From the NCBI GenBank assembly GCA_013813135.1, contig JACCSF010000264.1:1-10226 (forward strand): DNA of 10,226 bases. Direction: 5' to 3'. The DNA is from Thermoleophilaceae bacterium. GTDB taxonomy: Bacteria; Actinomycetota; Thermoleophilia; Solirubrobacterales; Thermoleophilaceae. Of the stretch, positions 1 to 6,501 are shown piece after piece. The notes below the pieces were generated by a model. The model searched no databases. It was not told the DNA's origin and saw only the letters and a program-made list of their open reading frames with translations. Both the position numbers and the translations under genes were made by a program. Position 1 is the first letter of the stretch; each line of letters begins with the position of its first letter.

Positions 1-1212
1 CAGCGCCACCGCTTGGCCGCGCCGGGTCACGCTCGCGCCGGACAGGGCCCGCGCCGTCCGCCGCGCCGCCCGCTCGAACTCGTGCGCGTCACGTTCCCTG
101 TCCCAGGCCCAGCGCAGCACCAGGGCGTAACGCTCCCGGCAGGGTTCCTCGCACTCCCCGCCGGATAGCCGCCACAGTGCGAACGCCGCGCCGCCCCACC
201 CGGCCGCGGCCTGCCCCGAGCGCGCGCGTCCGTTCGCCTCTCGCAGCAGCTGCGCGGTGTCGAACTCGCCGAAGGCGCCCTCCTCCACCAGGCGGGCGTC
301 CGGCGGCAGCGCGCCGCGCCCACCGCGGACCCGCACCGGCACAGGCCGCTCCCGCGCGTCGTACTTGTGGGGATGCATCACCTGCTCGCTCGAGACCGGA
401 GCGCCCGCGCCGAAGGCCCGGTTGACCGCCTTCCATCCGCCCCGCCCCTGGATCCGGTTGACCAGCTGCGCCCCGGCCGCGTACGGAAACACGAGGCCTT
501 CGCGCATGTAGCGCGGCAGCCCGGTCGAGGCGGGCACGGCCACGTCGTCGAGCTGCCGCAGCGCCCGGGCGCGCAGCCGCGCCGGGATTTTCGCCTTGCC
601 GGCCTGCTGCAGCACCGCGTAGTCCACCATGGCGACCGTCGCCGTTCCCTCCCGCAGCGCGCTGTCAGCCATCGCGCGGTCGCGCCGGAAGCCGGTGGAG
701 CCGCGCGACTCGAGGCCGAAGTGCTGGTCCTCGAGCGCGTGCGTCAGCTCGTGCGCCAGCGTGACCTCGCCCAAGAGCCCGAGCTGCCCGCCCCCGCCCA
801 CGATCGAGAGCGTGCCCGTGCGGGGCAGGTAGTAGCCGCCCACCTCCGAGCCGATCGCCTCGCCGAGCAGCTCCCGCAGGCTGGACTCGGGCGGGATCAG
901 CTCGAGCAGCTTCAGCAGGCGCTCCTCGGCGAGCACGTCGGCGCGCGGAATCTCGCGGTCCAGCTCGCGCAGGGCGGCGCCGCGGGCCTGCTCGCCGGTC
1001 ACCCGCCGCACCCGCGGCAGGTGCTCGAACTTCAGCTCGCGCAGCCGCTCGACGCGCTGCGCCACCGGCTCCACCCGCTGCGCCAGCGGCTCCACCCGCT
1101 GCGCCGGCGGCTCGCCCGGGGCCGCGGCCTCGTCCGCCTCCCCGGAGAGCAGTCCTATCGCCGCCAGCACCGCGACCAGCGCGGCGATCACGACGGCGGT
1201 CGTGCGGTTCAT
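1..1212 (-). CDS. Secreted or membrane-anchored HExxH metallopeptidase, C-terminus cut by window edge
   Basis: The reading frame is open from the ATG at 1212 to the window edge, giving 404 residues and no stop, so the C-terminus is missing. Residues 1-22 form a short basic start and a hydrophobic segment (signal peptide or anchor). Residues 37-57 are three copies of a seven-residue unit of the AQRVEPL type. The core has the zincin motif HELTH at 154-158 within LAHELTHALEDQHF. E188 in REGTATVAM, 30 residues further on, is the likely third zinc ligand as in gluzincins. The block SSEQVMHPHKY (274-284) resembles a conserved block I remember from uncharacterised actinobacterial proteins of this type. 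It should act outside the membrane; the substrate is unknown. It starts 7 bp after the sirtuin stop with only a weak ribosome site, so it is probably translated by coupling. Peptidase class is well supported, biological role is not. Confidence 0.82.
   Translation of the reverse strand, partial: MNRTTAVVIAALVAVLAAIGLLSGEADEAAAPGEPPAQRVEPLAQRVEPVAQRVERLRELKFEHLPRVRRVTGEQARGAALRELDREIPRADVLAEERLLKLLELIPPESSLRELLGEAIGSEVGGYYLPRTGTLSIVGGGGQLGLLGEVTLAHELTHALEDQHFGLESRGSTGFRRDRAMADSALREGTATVAMVDYAVLQQAGKAKIPARLRARALRQLDDVAVPASTGLPRYMREGLVFPYAAGAQLVNRIQGRGGWKAVNRAFGAGAPVSSEQVMHPHKYDARERPVPVRVRGGRGALPPDARLVEEGAFGEFDTAQLLREANGRARSGQAAAGWGGAAFALWRLSGGECEEPCRERYALVLRWAWDRERDAHEFERAARRTARALSGASVTRRGQAVAL
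1055..1117 (-). repeat. Three tandem 21-bp in-frame repeats in the peptidase gene
   Basis: Three adjacent 21-bp units (1055-1075, 1076-1096, 1097-1117) differ at only a few bases. Because 21 is a multiple of three, the array encodes three copies of AQRVE followed by PL, PV or RL. It lies between the hydrophobic N-terminus and the folded domain of the metallopeptidase, so it probably forms a stalk or linker. Such an array can change copy number by slippage without breaking the frame. Confidence 0.9.
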
Positions 1213-1219
1213 CGCGGCG

Positions 1220-1978
1220 TCAGAGGGCGGCCAACACGGCGCGCAGCTCCTCGACCACGTCTCCGCCGAGCTTGACGTCGGCGTCGTCGTCGTAGGGAGT
1301 CGGGCCCTGGGTGACCAGCGCGAGCCGGCCGCCGGCGCCGCGCGTCATGGCCGGCAGGCCGGCCACCGGGTACACCTCGAGCGACGAGCCGACGCAGACC
1401 ATCAGGTCCGCGTCGAGCGCGAGCGCCTGCGCCTCCGACAGCGCGCGCTCCGGCAGCATCTCGCCGAACAGCACGACGTCGGGCTTGAGCGGCGTGATGC
1501 AGCAGGCGCACTCGGGCGCACCGTCGTCCGCGCGCAGCTGCTCGATCACGCGCTCGAGCGGGACCTTGCCACCGCAGTCGAGGCACACGCTCCACTCGAT
1601 CGACCCGTGCACCTCGATCAGGCGCTGCGTGCCGGCCACGCGTTGCAGGCGGTCGATGTTCTGCGTGATCACCGCCTTGATCAGCCCGCGCCGCTCCAGC
1701 TCGGCCAGCGCCAGGTGAGCCTGGTTGGGCCGCTTGTCCACCAGCGAGGCGAAGCGGTCGCCGTAGAAGCGCCAGAAGCGGTCGGGGTCGCGCCGCCAGG
1801 CGTCGATGTGGGCGACCTCCATCGGGTCGACGTGCTCCCACAGGCCCGTGCGCGGGCTGCGAAAGTCGGGTATGCCCGACGGCACCGACACGCCGGCTCC
1901 CGTGAGCACGACGGCGCGCTCCGCATCTCGGAGCAGCTTCGCCAGCCGCTCGACCTGAGCGGGTACCGCGACCGTCAT
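1220..1978 (-). CDS. cobB: Sirtuin (NAD-dependent protein-lysine deacylase), class III/CobB-like
   Basis: This 252-residue Sir2-family enzyme would remove acyl groups from lysine using NAD+, in the cytoplasm. Visible motifs in order: GAG (27-29) and GIPDFR (35-40) for NAD binding, TQNID (105-109), catalytic H124 in EVHGS, zinc cysteines C132/C135 and C157/C160, FGE (171-173), and the GSSLEVYP segment. A56, Y72 and R75 fall at the spacing of E. coli CobB A76, Y92 and R95, the residues that bind succinyl/malonyl-lysine in SIRT5 and CobB. One deviation is Q112 where the family usually has His (TQNIDxLH). The start is the ATG at 1978, which overlaps the crotonase stop as ATGA. An AAGGGA lies just upstream at unusually short spacing, consistent with coupling. 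The same frame stays open further upstream inside the crotonase gene, but the motif register fits the ATGA start. Confidence 0.93.
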   Translation of the reverse strand: MTVAVPAQVERLAKLLRDAERAVVLTGAGVSVPSGIPDFRSPRTGLWEHVDPMEVAHIDAWRRDPDRFWRFYGDRFASLVDKRPNQAHLALAELERRGLIKAVITQNIDRLQRVAGTQRLIEVHGSIEWSVCLDCGGKVPLERVIEQLRADDGAPECACCITPLKPDVVLFGEMLPERALSEAQALALDADLMVCVGSSLEVYPVAGLPAMTRGAGGRLALVTQGPTPYDDDADVKLGGDVVEELRAVLAAL

Positions 1979-3078
1979 CGTCCCTTGAAGTCGGCCCGGC
2001 GCTTGCCGAGGAAGGCGGAGATGCCCTCCTTGGCGTCCTCCGAGCCGAACGCGCGCGCGAAGCCCTCGGCTTCGGTGGCGAGCCCCTCGTCCAGGTCCGG
2101 CCGGTGCGAGCGCCGCTTGATCTCCTCGACCGCGATCGGCGCCTTCTCCGACAGCCGCCGCGCCCAGGCCAGCGCCGTATCGAACAGCTCGTGGTCGGGC
2201 ACGACCTGGTTGACGAGGCCGACGCGGTGCGCCTCGTACGCGTCGATCGGGTCGCCGCCGAGGTTCATCTCGAGCGCCTTGGACTCTCCCACCAGCCGCG
2301 GCAGCCGCTGGGTGCCCCCAAAGCCGGGGATGATCCCCAGGTTGATCTCGGGCTGGCCGAACGTCGCCGACTCGGCCGCGACGCGGAAGTCGCACGCCAT
2401 CGCCAGCTCGCAGCCGCCCCCGAAGGCGATCGAGTTGACCGCCGCGATGGTCGCGGTCGACGACTGCTCCATGCCGCGCATGAAGCGGCGCGCCGACTCG
2501 ACCAGGTCGGCCCCCTCCGCGTCCGGAGTCATCTTGGTGAACTCCTTGATGTCCGCCCCGGCGCTGAACGTGAAGATGTTCGACGATGCGATCACCAGCG
2601 CCCTCACCCTGCCGCCCACCTCATCCCAAACGGAGATCAGGTCGCGCACGGCCTGGGGCGACAGCGGGTTCGCCGGCGGCCGGTTCAGCCAGGCGATCGC
2701 GATGTCGCCGCGCGTCTCGAGCAGCACGGTCTCGCGCTGGTCGCCAGCGTCGGGCTGCGGGTAGGGAAAGAAGCCCTGGCCCGTCTTGCGGCCGAGCCGT
2801 CCCTGTGCGACATGCCGCCGCAGGACGATGGGCGGCTCGAATGCCGGCCCCCACTCGCGCTCGGCGCGCTCGAGCCGCTCGAGGATCGTGTCGAGGCCGG
2901 CCTCGTCGGCGCGGCTGAACGGACCCGGCAGGATGCCGGCGCCCATCATCATCCCGATCTCGATGTCCTTGGCGGCGGCGACGCCCTCCTCCAGCACGAG
3001 ACAGGACTCGACCAGGGTCTTGAGCCCCATCCGCTCGACGAGGCTGTGCGCCGTCGCGTCGCTAGTTGCCGTGCTCAT
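1975..3078 (-). CDS. 3HCDH C-terminal domain fused to enoyl-CoA hydratase (crotonase)
   Basis: This 367-residue protein has two parts. Residues about 12-108 match a 3-hydroxyacyl-CoA dehydrogenase C-terminal domain (LEEGVA near 29-34, GRLGRKTGQGFF at 93-104) without its NAD-binding half. Residues about 115-367 are a complete crotonase: oxyanion-hole segment FSAGADIKEF (171-180), GGGCELAM with E224, and FGQPEINLG with E244. The two glutamates are 20 apart, as in rat mitochondrial hydratase (E144/E164), so hydration of 2-enoyl-CoA is predicted. The start is the ATG at 3078, inside the end of the dehydrogenase gene (17-bp overlap), with AAAGGG five bases upstream. The extra dehydrogenase domain probably pairs with the upstream dehydrogenase, giving a two-protein hydratase/dehydrogenase. 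A frameshifted single gene is the alternative, but the intact ATG and ribosome site argue for two genes. Confidence 0.92.
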   Translation of the reverse strand: MSTATSDATAHSLVERMGLKTLVESCLVLEEGVAAAKDIEIGMMMGAGILPGPFSRADEAGLDTILERLERAEREWGPAFEPPIVLRRHVAQGRLGRKTGQGFFPYPQPDAGDQRETVLLETRGDIAIAWLNRPPANPLSPQAVRDLISVWDEVGGRVRALVIASSNIFTFSAGADIKEFTKMTPDAEGADLVESARRFMRGMEQSSTATIAAVNSIAFGGGCELAMACDFRVAAESATFGQPEINLGIIPGFGGTQRLPRLVGESKALEMNLGGDPIDAYEAHRVGLVNQVVPDHELFDTALAWARRLSEKAPIAVEEIKRRSHRPDLDEGLATEAEGFARAFGSEDAKEGISAFLGKRRADFKGR

Positions 3079-3937
3079 AGAAGCCCTTTCCGGTCTTCTG
3101 GCCGAGGTTCCCGGCTCCGACCAGCTCCTTCATCTGAGCGGACACGAAGAAGCGGTCCCCGTATGACTCGTGCAGATGCTCGGCCACGTGCAGCACCGTG
3201 TCGAGGCCGAGCAGGTCTGTGAGGAAGAACGGCCCCATCGGCACCGTCCCCGAGTCCTTGATGACCGTGTCGACCGCCTCTACCTCGAGCCCCTCCTCCT
3301 CGGTCACCCGCCACACCTCGGACACGGCAGAGTTGAGGATGCGGTTGACCACGAAGCCGGGGGCCTCGCCGCAGCGGATCGCCGTCTTGCGGATCTGCTG
3401 AGCGAGGTTGGCCGCCGCCTGGATCGTCTCCTCGGAGGACTCCTCACCCTCGATCACCTCGATCAGCCGCATCATCGACGCGGGATAGAAGAAGTGGAAG
3501 CCGCACACCTTGTCGGGCCGGATCGTGGCCTCGCCCATCTCGGTGATCGACAGCGACGAGGTGTTGGACGCGAGGATGGCGTGGCCGGGCGTGACCGCAT
3601 CGAGCTCGGCGAACACCGCCTGCTTGATCTCCATCCGCTCTGGCACGGCCTCGATCACGAAGTCGACGTCGCCGAAGCCCTCGTAGTCGAGCGTGCCCTG
3701 GACGCGACCGAGGATCTCCTCGAGCTGGCGGTCGGCGTCCTCCTGGGTGATCTTCTCCTTCGCGACCAGGCCGGCGAGCTGGGCCTGCGTGACGTCGCGC
3801 GCCTTCGCGAGGCCCTGGTCGACGAACTCCTGCTTGACGTCCTTGAGGACGACGGGGATGCCGGCGGAGGCGACGACCTGGGCGATCTCCCCACCCATGG
3901 TCCCCGCCCCGACGACGGCGGCTTTGAAGACGAACAA
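3062..3937 (-). CDS. 3-hydroxyacyl-CoA (3-hydroxybutyryl-CoA) dehydrogenase
   Basis: This 291-residue enzyme oxidises (S)-3-hydroxyacyl-CoA to 3-oxoacyl-CoA with NAD(P)+, in beta-oxidation or in butyrate-type metabolism. A Rossmann fold starts with GAGTMG (10-15). Catalytic positions match human HADH by spacing: S127 in ASNTSS, H148 in GFHFF, E160 and N198 in GFVVNR. The C-terminal domain ends in the typical GQKTGKGFYE. The usual HFFNP motif reads HFFYP here, with Tyr at 151 replacing Asn. The start is TTG at 3937, supported by a GGAGG six bases upstream; no ATG fits before the Rossmann motif. It is the first gene of the leftward cluster, and its stop lies inside the start region of the crotonase gene. 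Chain-length preference cannot be read from the sequence. Confidence 0.94.
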   Translation of the reverse strand: MFVFKAAVVGAGTMGGEIAQVVASAGIPVVLKDVKQEFVDQGLAKARDVTQAQLAGLVAKEKITQEDADRQLEEILGRVQGTLDYEGFGDVDFVIEAVPERMEIKQAVFAELDAVTPGHAILASNTSSLSITEMGEATIRPDKVCGFHFFYPASMMRLIEVIEGEESSEETIQAAANLAQQIRKTAIRCGEAPGFVVNRILNSAVSEVWRVTEEEGLEVEAVDTVIKDSGTVPMGPFFLTDLLGLDTVLHVAEHLHESYGDRFFVSAQMKELVGAGNLGQKTGKGFYEHGN

Positions 3938-3943
3938 GACGAA

Positions 3944-3948
3944 CCTCC
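3944..3948 (-). promoter_or_regulatory. Strong ribosome binding site deciding a TTG start
   Basis: On the minus strand this reads GGAGG, separated by six bases (TTCGTC) from the TTG at 3937. It fixes the unusual TTG start of the 3-hydroxyacyl-CoA dehydrogenase, since no ATG or GTG is suitably placed. Confidence 0.75.
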
Positions 3949-4015
3949 GGGGTAAAGCTGGGGGGCGGGGAGGCTAGCGCGTGAGGCCGCCCAAGCGCAC
4001 GGTAGCGTCCGCCGG
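3949..4015. promoter_or_regulatory. Divergent intergenic promoter region
   Basis: These bases separate the ribosome site of the dehydrogenase cluster from the ATG of the membrane phosphatase-fold gene, so two outward promoters should lie here. On the plus strand TAGCGT (4003-4008) fits the actinobacterial -10 pattern TANNNT and ends seven bases before the ATG at 4016. On the minus strand TACCGT (4003 down to 3998) and TAGCCT (3976 down to 3971) also fit. No clear -35 is visible for any of them. The plus and minus -10 candidates around 4003 touch each other, so the two promoters might exclude one another. Confidence 0.45.
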
Positions 4016-6052
4016 ATGAGCCGCCGGGAACTACTCGAGCGGGGCGTCCACGTCGCGGTGCTCTGGGCGCTGGCGGTGGCGCAGCCGCTGTTCGACCTGC
4101 TCGGGCGCAACCCGGAGTTCTTCGCCACCAGGGGCTCGCGGCCGGGCGACATCGTCGCGTTCGCGCTGCTGGCCAGCTTCGCGGTGCCGCTGGTGCTGGT
4201 CGGCTTGGAGTGGCTTGCCGGGCTGGCCAACGCGGCGCTGGCCTGGGCGCTGCACCTGGTGTTCGTCGCGGTGCTTGTGGCCGCAATCGCGTTGCAGGTG
4301 ATCGGGCTGGCGGGCGCCGTGCCCGCCTTCGCGCTGGCGGTCGGCGCGGGCGCGCTCGCCGCCCTCGCGTACGTTCGCTGGCCGGCGGCGCGGGCGTTCC
4401 TGACGGTGCTCGGCCCCGCGCCGATCGTGTTCCTGGTGCTCTTCCTCGTCGTCTCTGACGTCTCGGACCTGGTCTTCCCCAGCTCCGCGGACGTGCAGGC
4501 CGCGCACGTGCGGGCCACCGCCCCGATCGTGCTGGTGATCTTCGACGAGTTACCGGTGCACTCCCTGATGGCCGCGAACGGGCGCGTGGACGCCGAGCGC
4601 TACCCGAACTTCGCCCGGCTCGCCCGCGACGCCACCTGGTACCGCAACACCGCGTCGGTCGACCAGGACACGCCCTACGCCACGCCCGCGATCCTCGACG
4701 GGCGGCTGCCAAGGCAGGAGCGACTCCCGGTCGCGGCCGACCACCCGCAGAACATCTTCAGCCTGCTGGGCAACCGCTACGCGCTGCACGTGCGCGAGGA
4801 CGCGACGGCGCTGTGCGCACCCAGCCTGTGCACCGACGCCGGCCGGCCCGGCTTTCGTGATCGCATGCGCTCGCTCTGGGACGACCTGAGCCTGGTGTAC
4901 GCGCACCAGGTGCTGCCCGACGACGTCGAGCGCGAGCTGCCGTCCGTGACCGAGACCTGGGGCGACTTCAACGGCGGGCTGGACACCAACGCCGCGGTCG
5001 CCGACACCGAGGTGACCCGGCGCGAGACGAAGCGCGAGCGCTTCCGGCGCATCCACGCCAACCTCGCCCAGGGCCGGCCGGGGCGCTTCGAGGAGTTCGT
5101 GGCCGGCATCCAGGGCGGGCGGCGCCCGCGCCTGCACCTGATCCACATCCTGCTCCCGCACGTGCCCCTCCAGTACCTGCCCTCGGGCCGCTTCTACCGG
5201 CGCTCGCCGAAGGAGGCGCTGACCGGGCTGGACGGCCGGCCCGGCTACGGCATCCCGTTCGTCGTCGAGCAGGCCTACCAGCGCCACCTGCTCCAGCTCG
5301 AGGCCTCGGACCGCCTGCTCGGCGCGCTGCTCGACCGGCTGCACGAGGTGGGGATCTACGATCGCGCCGTAGTGGGGGTCGTCGCGGACCACGGGATCAG
5401 CTTCCGCCTCGGCCACGACCGCCGGCTCGTGCGGCCTCAGAACGTGCAGGAGATCGCTCCCGTTCCGTTCTTTTTGAAGGCGCCGGGCCAGCGGCGCGGG
5501 CGGATCAGCGACAAGCCGCTGCAGACGATCGACGTGCTACCGACGATCGCGGATCTGCTGGGCGTCCGCATCCCGTGGAAGGTCGACGGCCGCTCAGCGC
5601 TTCGTCACGGCGCGCCCGCGCGGCGGCGCATGATCATCGCGAAGAAGTTCAAGCACACCTACCTCGTGGACACCCCCTCCTACGAGAGCGCGAAGCGGGC
5701 GGCGCTCGCGCGCAAGGTGAGGCTGTTCGGGGACGACATCTACGCCTTCGGGCCGCGACCGGACCTGATCGGCCACGCGGCGCCGCCGGGCGGCCGCGAC
5801 GCGACGGTGGATCCCGGCAGCGGCTTCATCCCGGCCCACGTGGCCGGCACGATCCCGAACGGGCGGCGCGGCGGCGGGCGCACCGTGGCGGTGGCGGTGA
5901 ACGGAACGGTCGCGGCCACGGGAGTGACGTTCACGCTCGAGGGCGCCGACGACGAGCAGTTCTCGGTGGTCCTGCCCGAGCGGTCGTTCAAACCAGGCCG
6001 CAACCGGATCGAAGTGCTGCTGGTGCGCGGCGAGCGGCTCTCGCCCCTCTAG
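4016..6052 (+). CDS. Membrane protein with extracytoplasmic alkaline-phosphatase/sulfatase-fold domain
   Basis: This 678-residue protein begins with about five membrane segments (roughly 11-30, 46-66, 72-98, 102-121, 128-150), which would place the following domain outside the cell. That domain carries alkaline-phosphatase-superfamily metal sites: D177 in IFDELP, a nucleophile region DQDTPYATPAILDG with T219, H382 in LPHVPLQYLP and D458/H459 in VADHG. The sulfatase CxPSR signature is absent; T219 sits where the formylglycine cysteine would be. This favours a phosphotransferase or phosphodiesterase of the phosphoglycerol/phosphoethanolamine type over a sulfatase. C267 and C272 could form a disulfide. 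Residues about 560-678 form a C-terminal extension of unclear role. The ATG at 4016 has no Shine-Dalgarno but follows a -10-like TAGCGT by seven bases. A cell-envelope role is inferred; the substrate is unknown. Confidence 0.85.
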   Translation: MSRRELLERGVHVAVLWALAVAQPLFDLLGRNPEFFATRGSRPGDIVAFALLASFAVPLVLVGLEWLAGLANAALAWALHLVFVAVLVAAIALQVIGLAGAVPAFALAVGAGALAALAYVRWPAARAFLTVLGPAPIVFLVLFLVVSDVSDLVFPSSADVQAAHVRATAPIVLVIFDELPVHSLMAANGRVDAERYPNFARLARDATWYRNTASVDQDTPYATPAILDGRLPRQERLPVAADHPQNIFSLLGNRYALHVREDATALCAPSLCTDAGRPGFRDRMRSLWDDLSLVYAHQVLPDDVERELPSVTETWGDFNGGLDTNAAVADTEVTRRETKRERFRRIHANLAQGRPGRFEEFVAGIQGGRRPRLHLIHILLPHVPLQYLPSGRFYRRSPKEALTGLDGRPGYGIPFVVEQAYQRHLLQLEASDRLLGALLDRLHEVGIYDRAVVGVVADHGISFRLGHDRRLVRPQNVQEIAPVPFFLKAPGQRRGRISDKPLQTIDVLPTIADLLGVRIPWKVDGRSALRHGAPARRRMIIAKKFKHTYLVDTPSYESAKRAALARKVRLFGDDIYAFGPRPDLIGHAAPPGGRDATVDPGSGFIPAHVAGTIPNGRRGGGRTVAVAVNGTVAATGVTFTLEGADDEQFSVVLPERSFKPGRNRIEVLLVRGERLSPL

Positions 6053-6501
6053 CGCAGCCCGGCCTCGTCCTGCGCCTCCACGCGGAAACGCGTGATCGTG
6101 CGCCTCAGCGAGTCTCGCAGCGCGCGGCGGATGAAGACCACGTCGGCGACGGCGCCCAGCGGGCCGTACTTCGTAAGCGTGTACTCCAGGGTCAGCTCCA
6201 CGCGGGCGCCCGCCTCGCTCTCGATCGCACGGAAGGTCTGCCTGCCTGCCAGCCGGTCCTCGAACACGAGCGTGGCGAAGCGGCCCGGGGCGCCGTCGGC
6301 GACCTTCTCGGTCACCTGCCCGCGCCCGGCGGGCACCGACTCCCAGATCGCCCGGCTTCCCTCCGCCGGCCACTCAGGGTCGATCTCGACCACGCGGGCG
6401 AAGCCCTCGACGAAGCTCGGCCAGCGCGACACGTCCGTCCACAGCCGCAGCGCCGCCTCGGGCGTGATCGGCACCTCGGCCTCTGCGCGCGCCGCCCTCA
6501 C
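6049..6501 (-). CDS. SRPBCC (START/Bet v 1-like) family protein
   Basis: This 150-residue protein looks like a polyketide-cyclase/START-type fold: an N-terminal beta strand, then LWTDVSRWPSFVEGF (20-34) as the first helix turn, a long central beta region, and a C-terminal helix rich in Arg (RRALRDSLRRTITRF). Such folds bind hydrophobic ligands in a cavity; no catalytic residues can be named. The start is GTG at 6501, overlapping the PadR stop as GTGA, so the two are almost certainly co-translated. Its TAG stop shares the palindrome CTAG with the stop of the opposing membrane gene, leaving no room for a terminator between them. A ligand-binding or activity-modifying partner of the PadR gene is plausible but inferred. 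Confidence 0.8.
   Translation of the reverse strand: MRAARAEAEVPITPEAALRLWTDVSRWPSFVEGFARVVEIDPEWPAEGSRAIWESVPAGRGQVTEKVADGAPGRFATLVFEDRLAGRQTFRAIESEAGARVELTLEYTLTKYGPLGAVADVVFIRRALRDSLRRTITRFRVEAQDEAGLR

Noticed and set aside
367..1275. 302-codon open frame on the plus strand opposite the metallopeptidase
   Set aside because: The product is rich in Arg, His, Gln and Leu with no domain pattern, a usual by-product of GC-rich coding on the other strand; the minus strand has clear peptidase motifs.
1979..2395. Longer sirtuin with an N-terminal extension
   Set aside because: The same frame is open upstream, but that stretch is the crotonase gene in another frame and the translation there is Arg/Ala/Gly-rich without motifs; the ATGA start gives a standard sirtuin N-terminus.
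1202..2764. 520-codon open frame on the plus strand across sirtuin and crotonase
   Set aside because: It runs across two well-supported minus-strand genes and its product has no recognisable motif.
3083..3089. A AAG GGC heptamer at the dehydrogenase/crotonase overlap as a -1 frameshift site
   Set aside because: A -1 slip leads at once to a TGA, and the crotonase is in the +1 frame, so the heptamer cannot fuse the two proteins. It also doubles as the AAAGGG ribosome site.
3444..4712. 422-codon minus-strand frame across the dehydrogenase and membrane gene starts
   Set aside because: Arg/Pro/Ala-rich translation that crosses a divergent promoter region; a shadow frame.
4016..6052. Specific call as lipoteichoic acid synthase
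   Set aside because: The fold and TM layout are similar, but the LtaS-type residues around the nucleophile are not evident, and the likely host group is not known for classical LTA.
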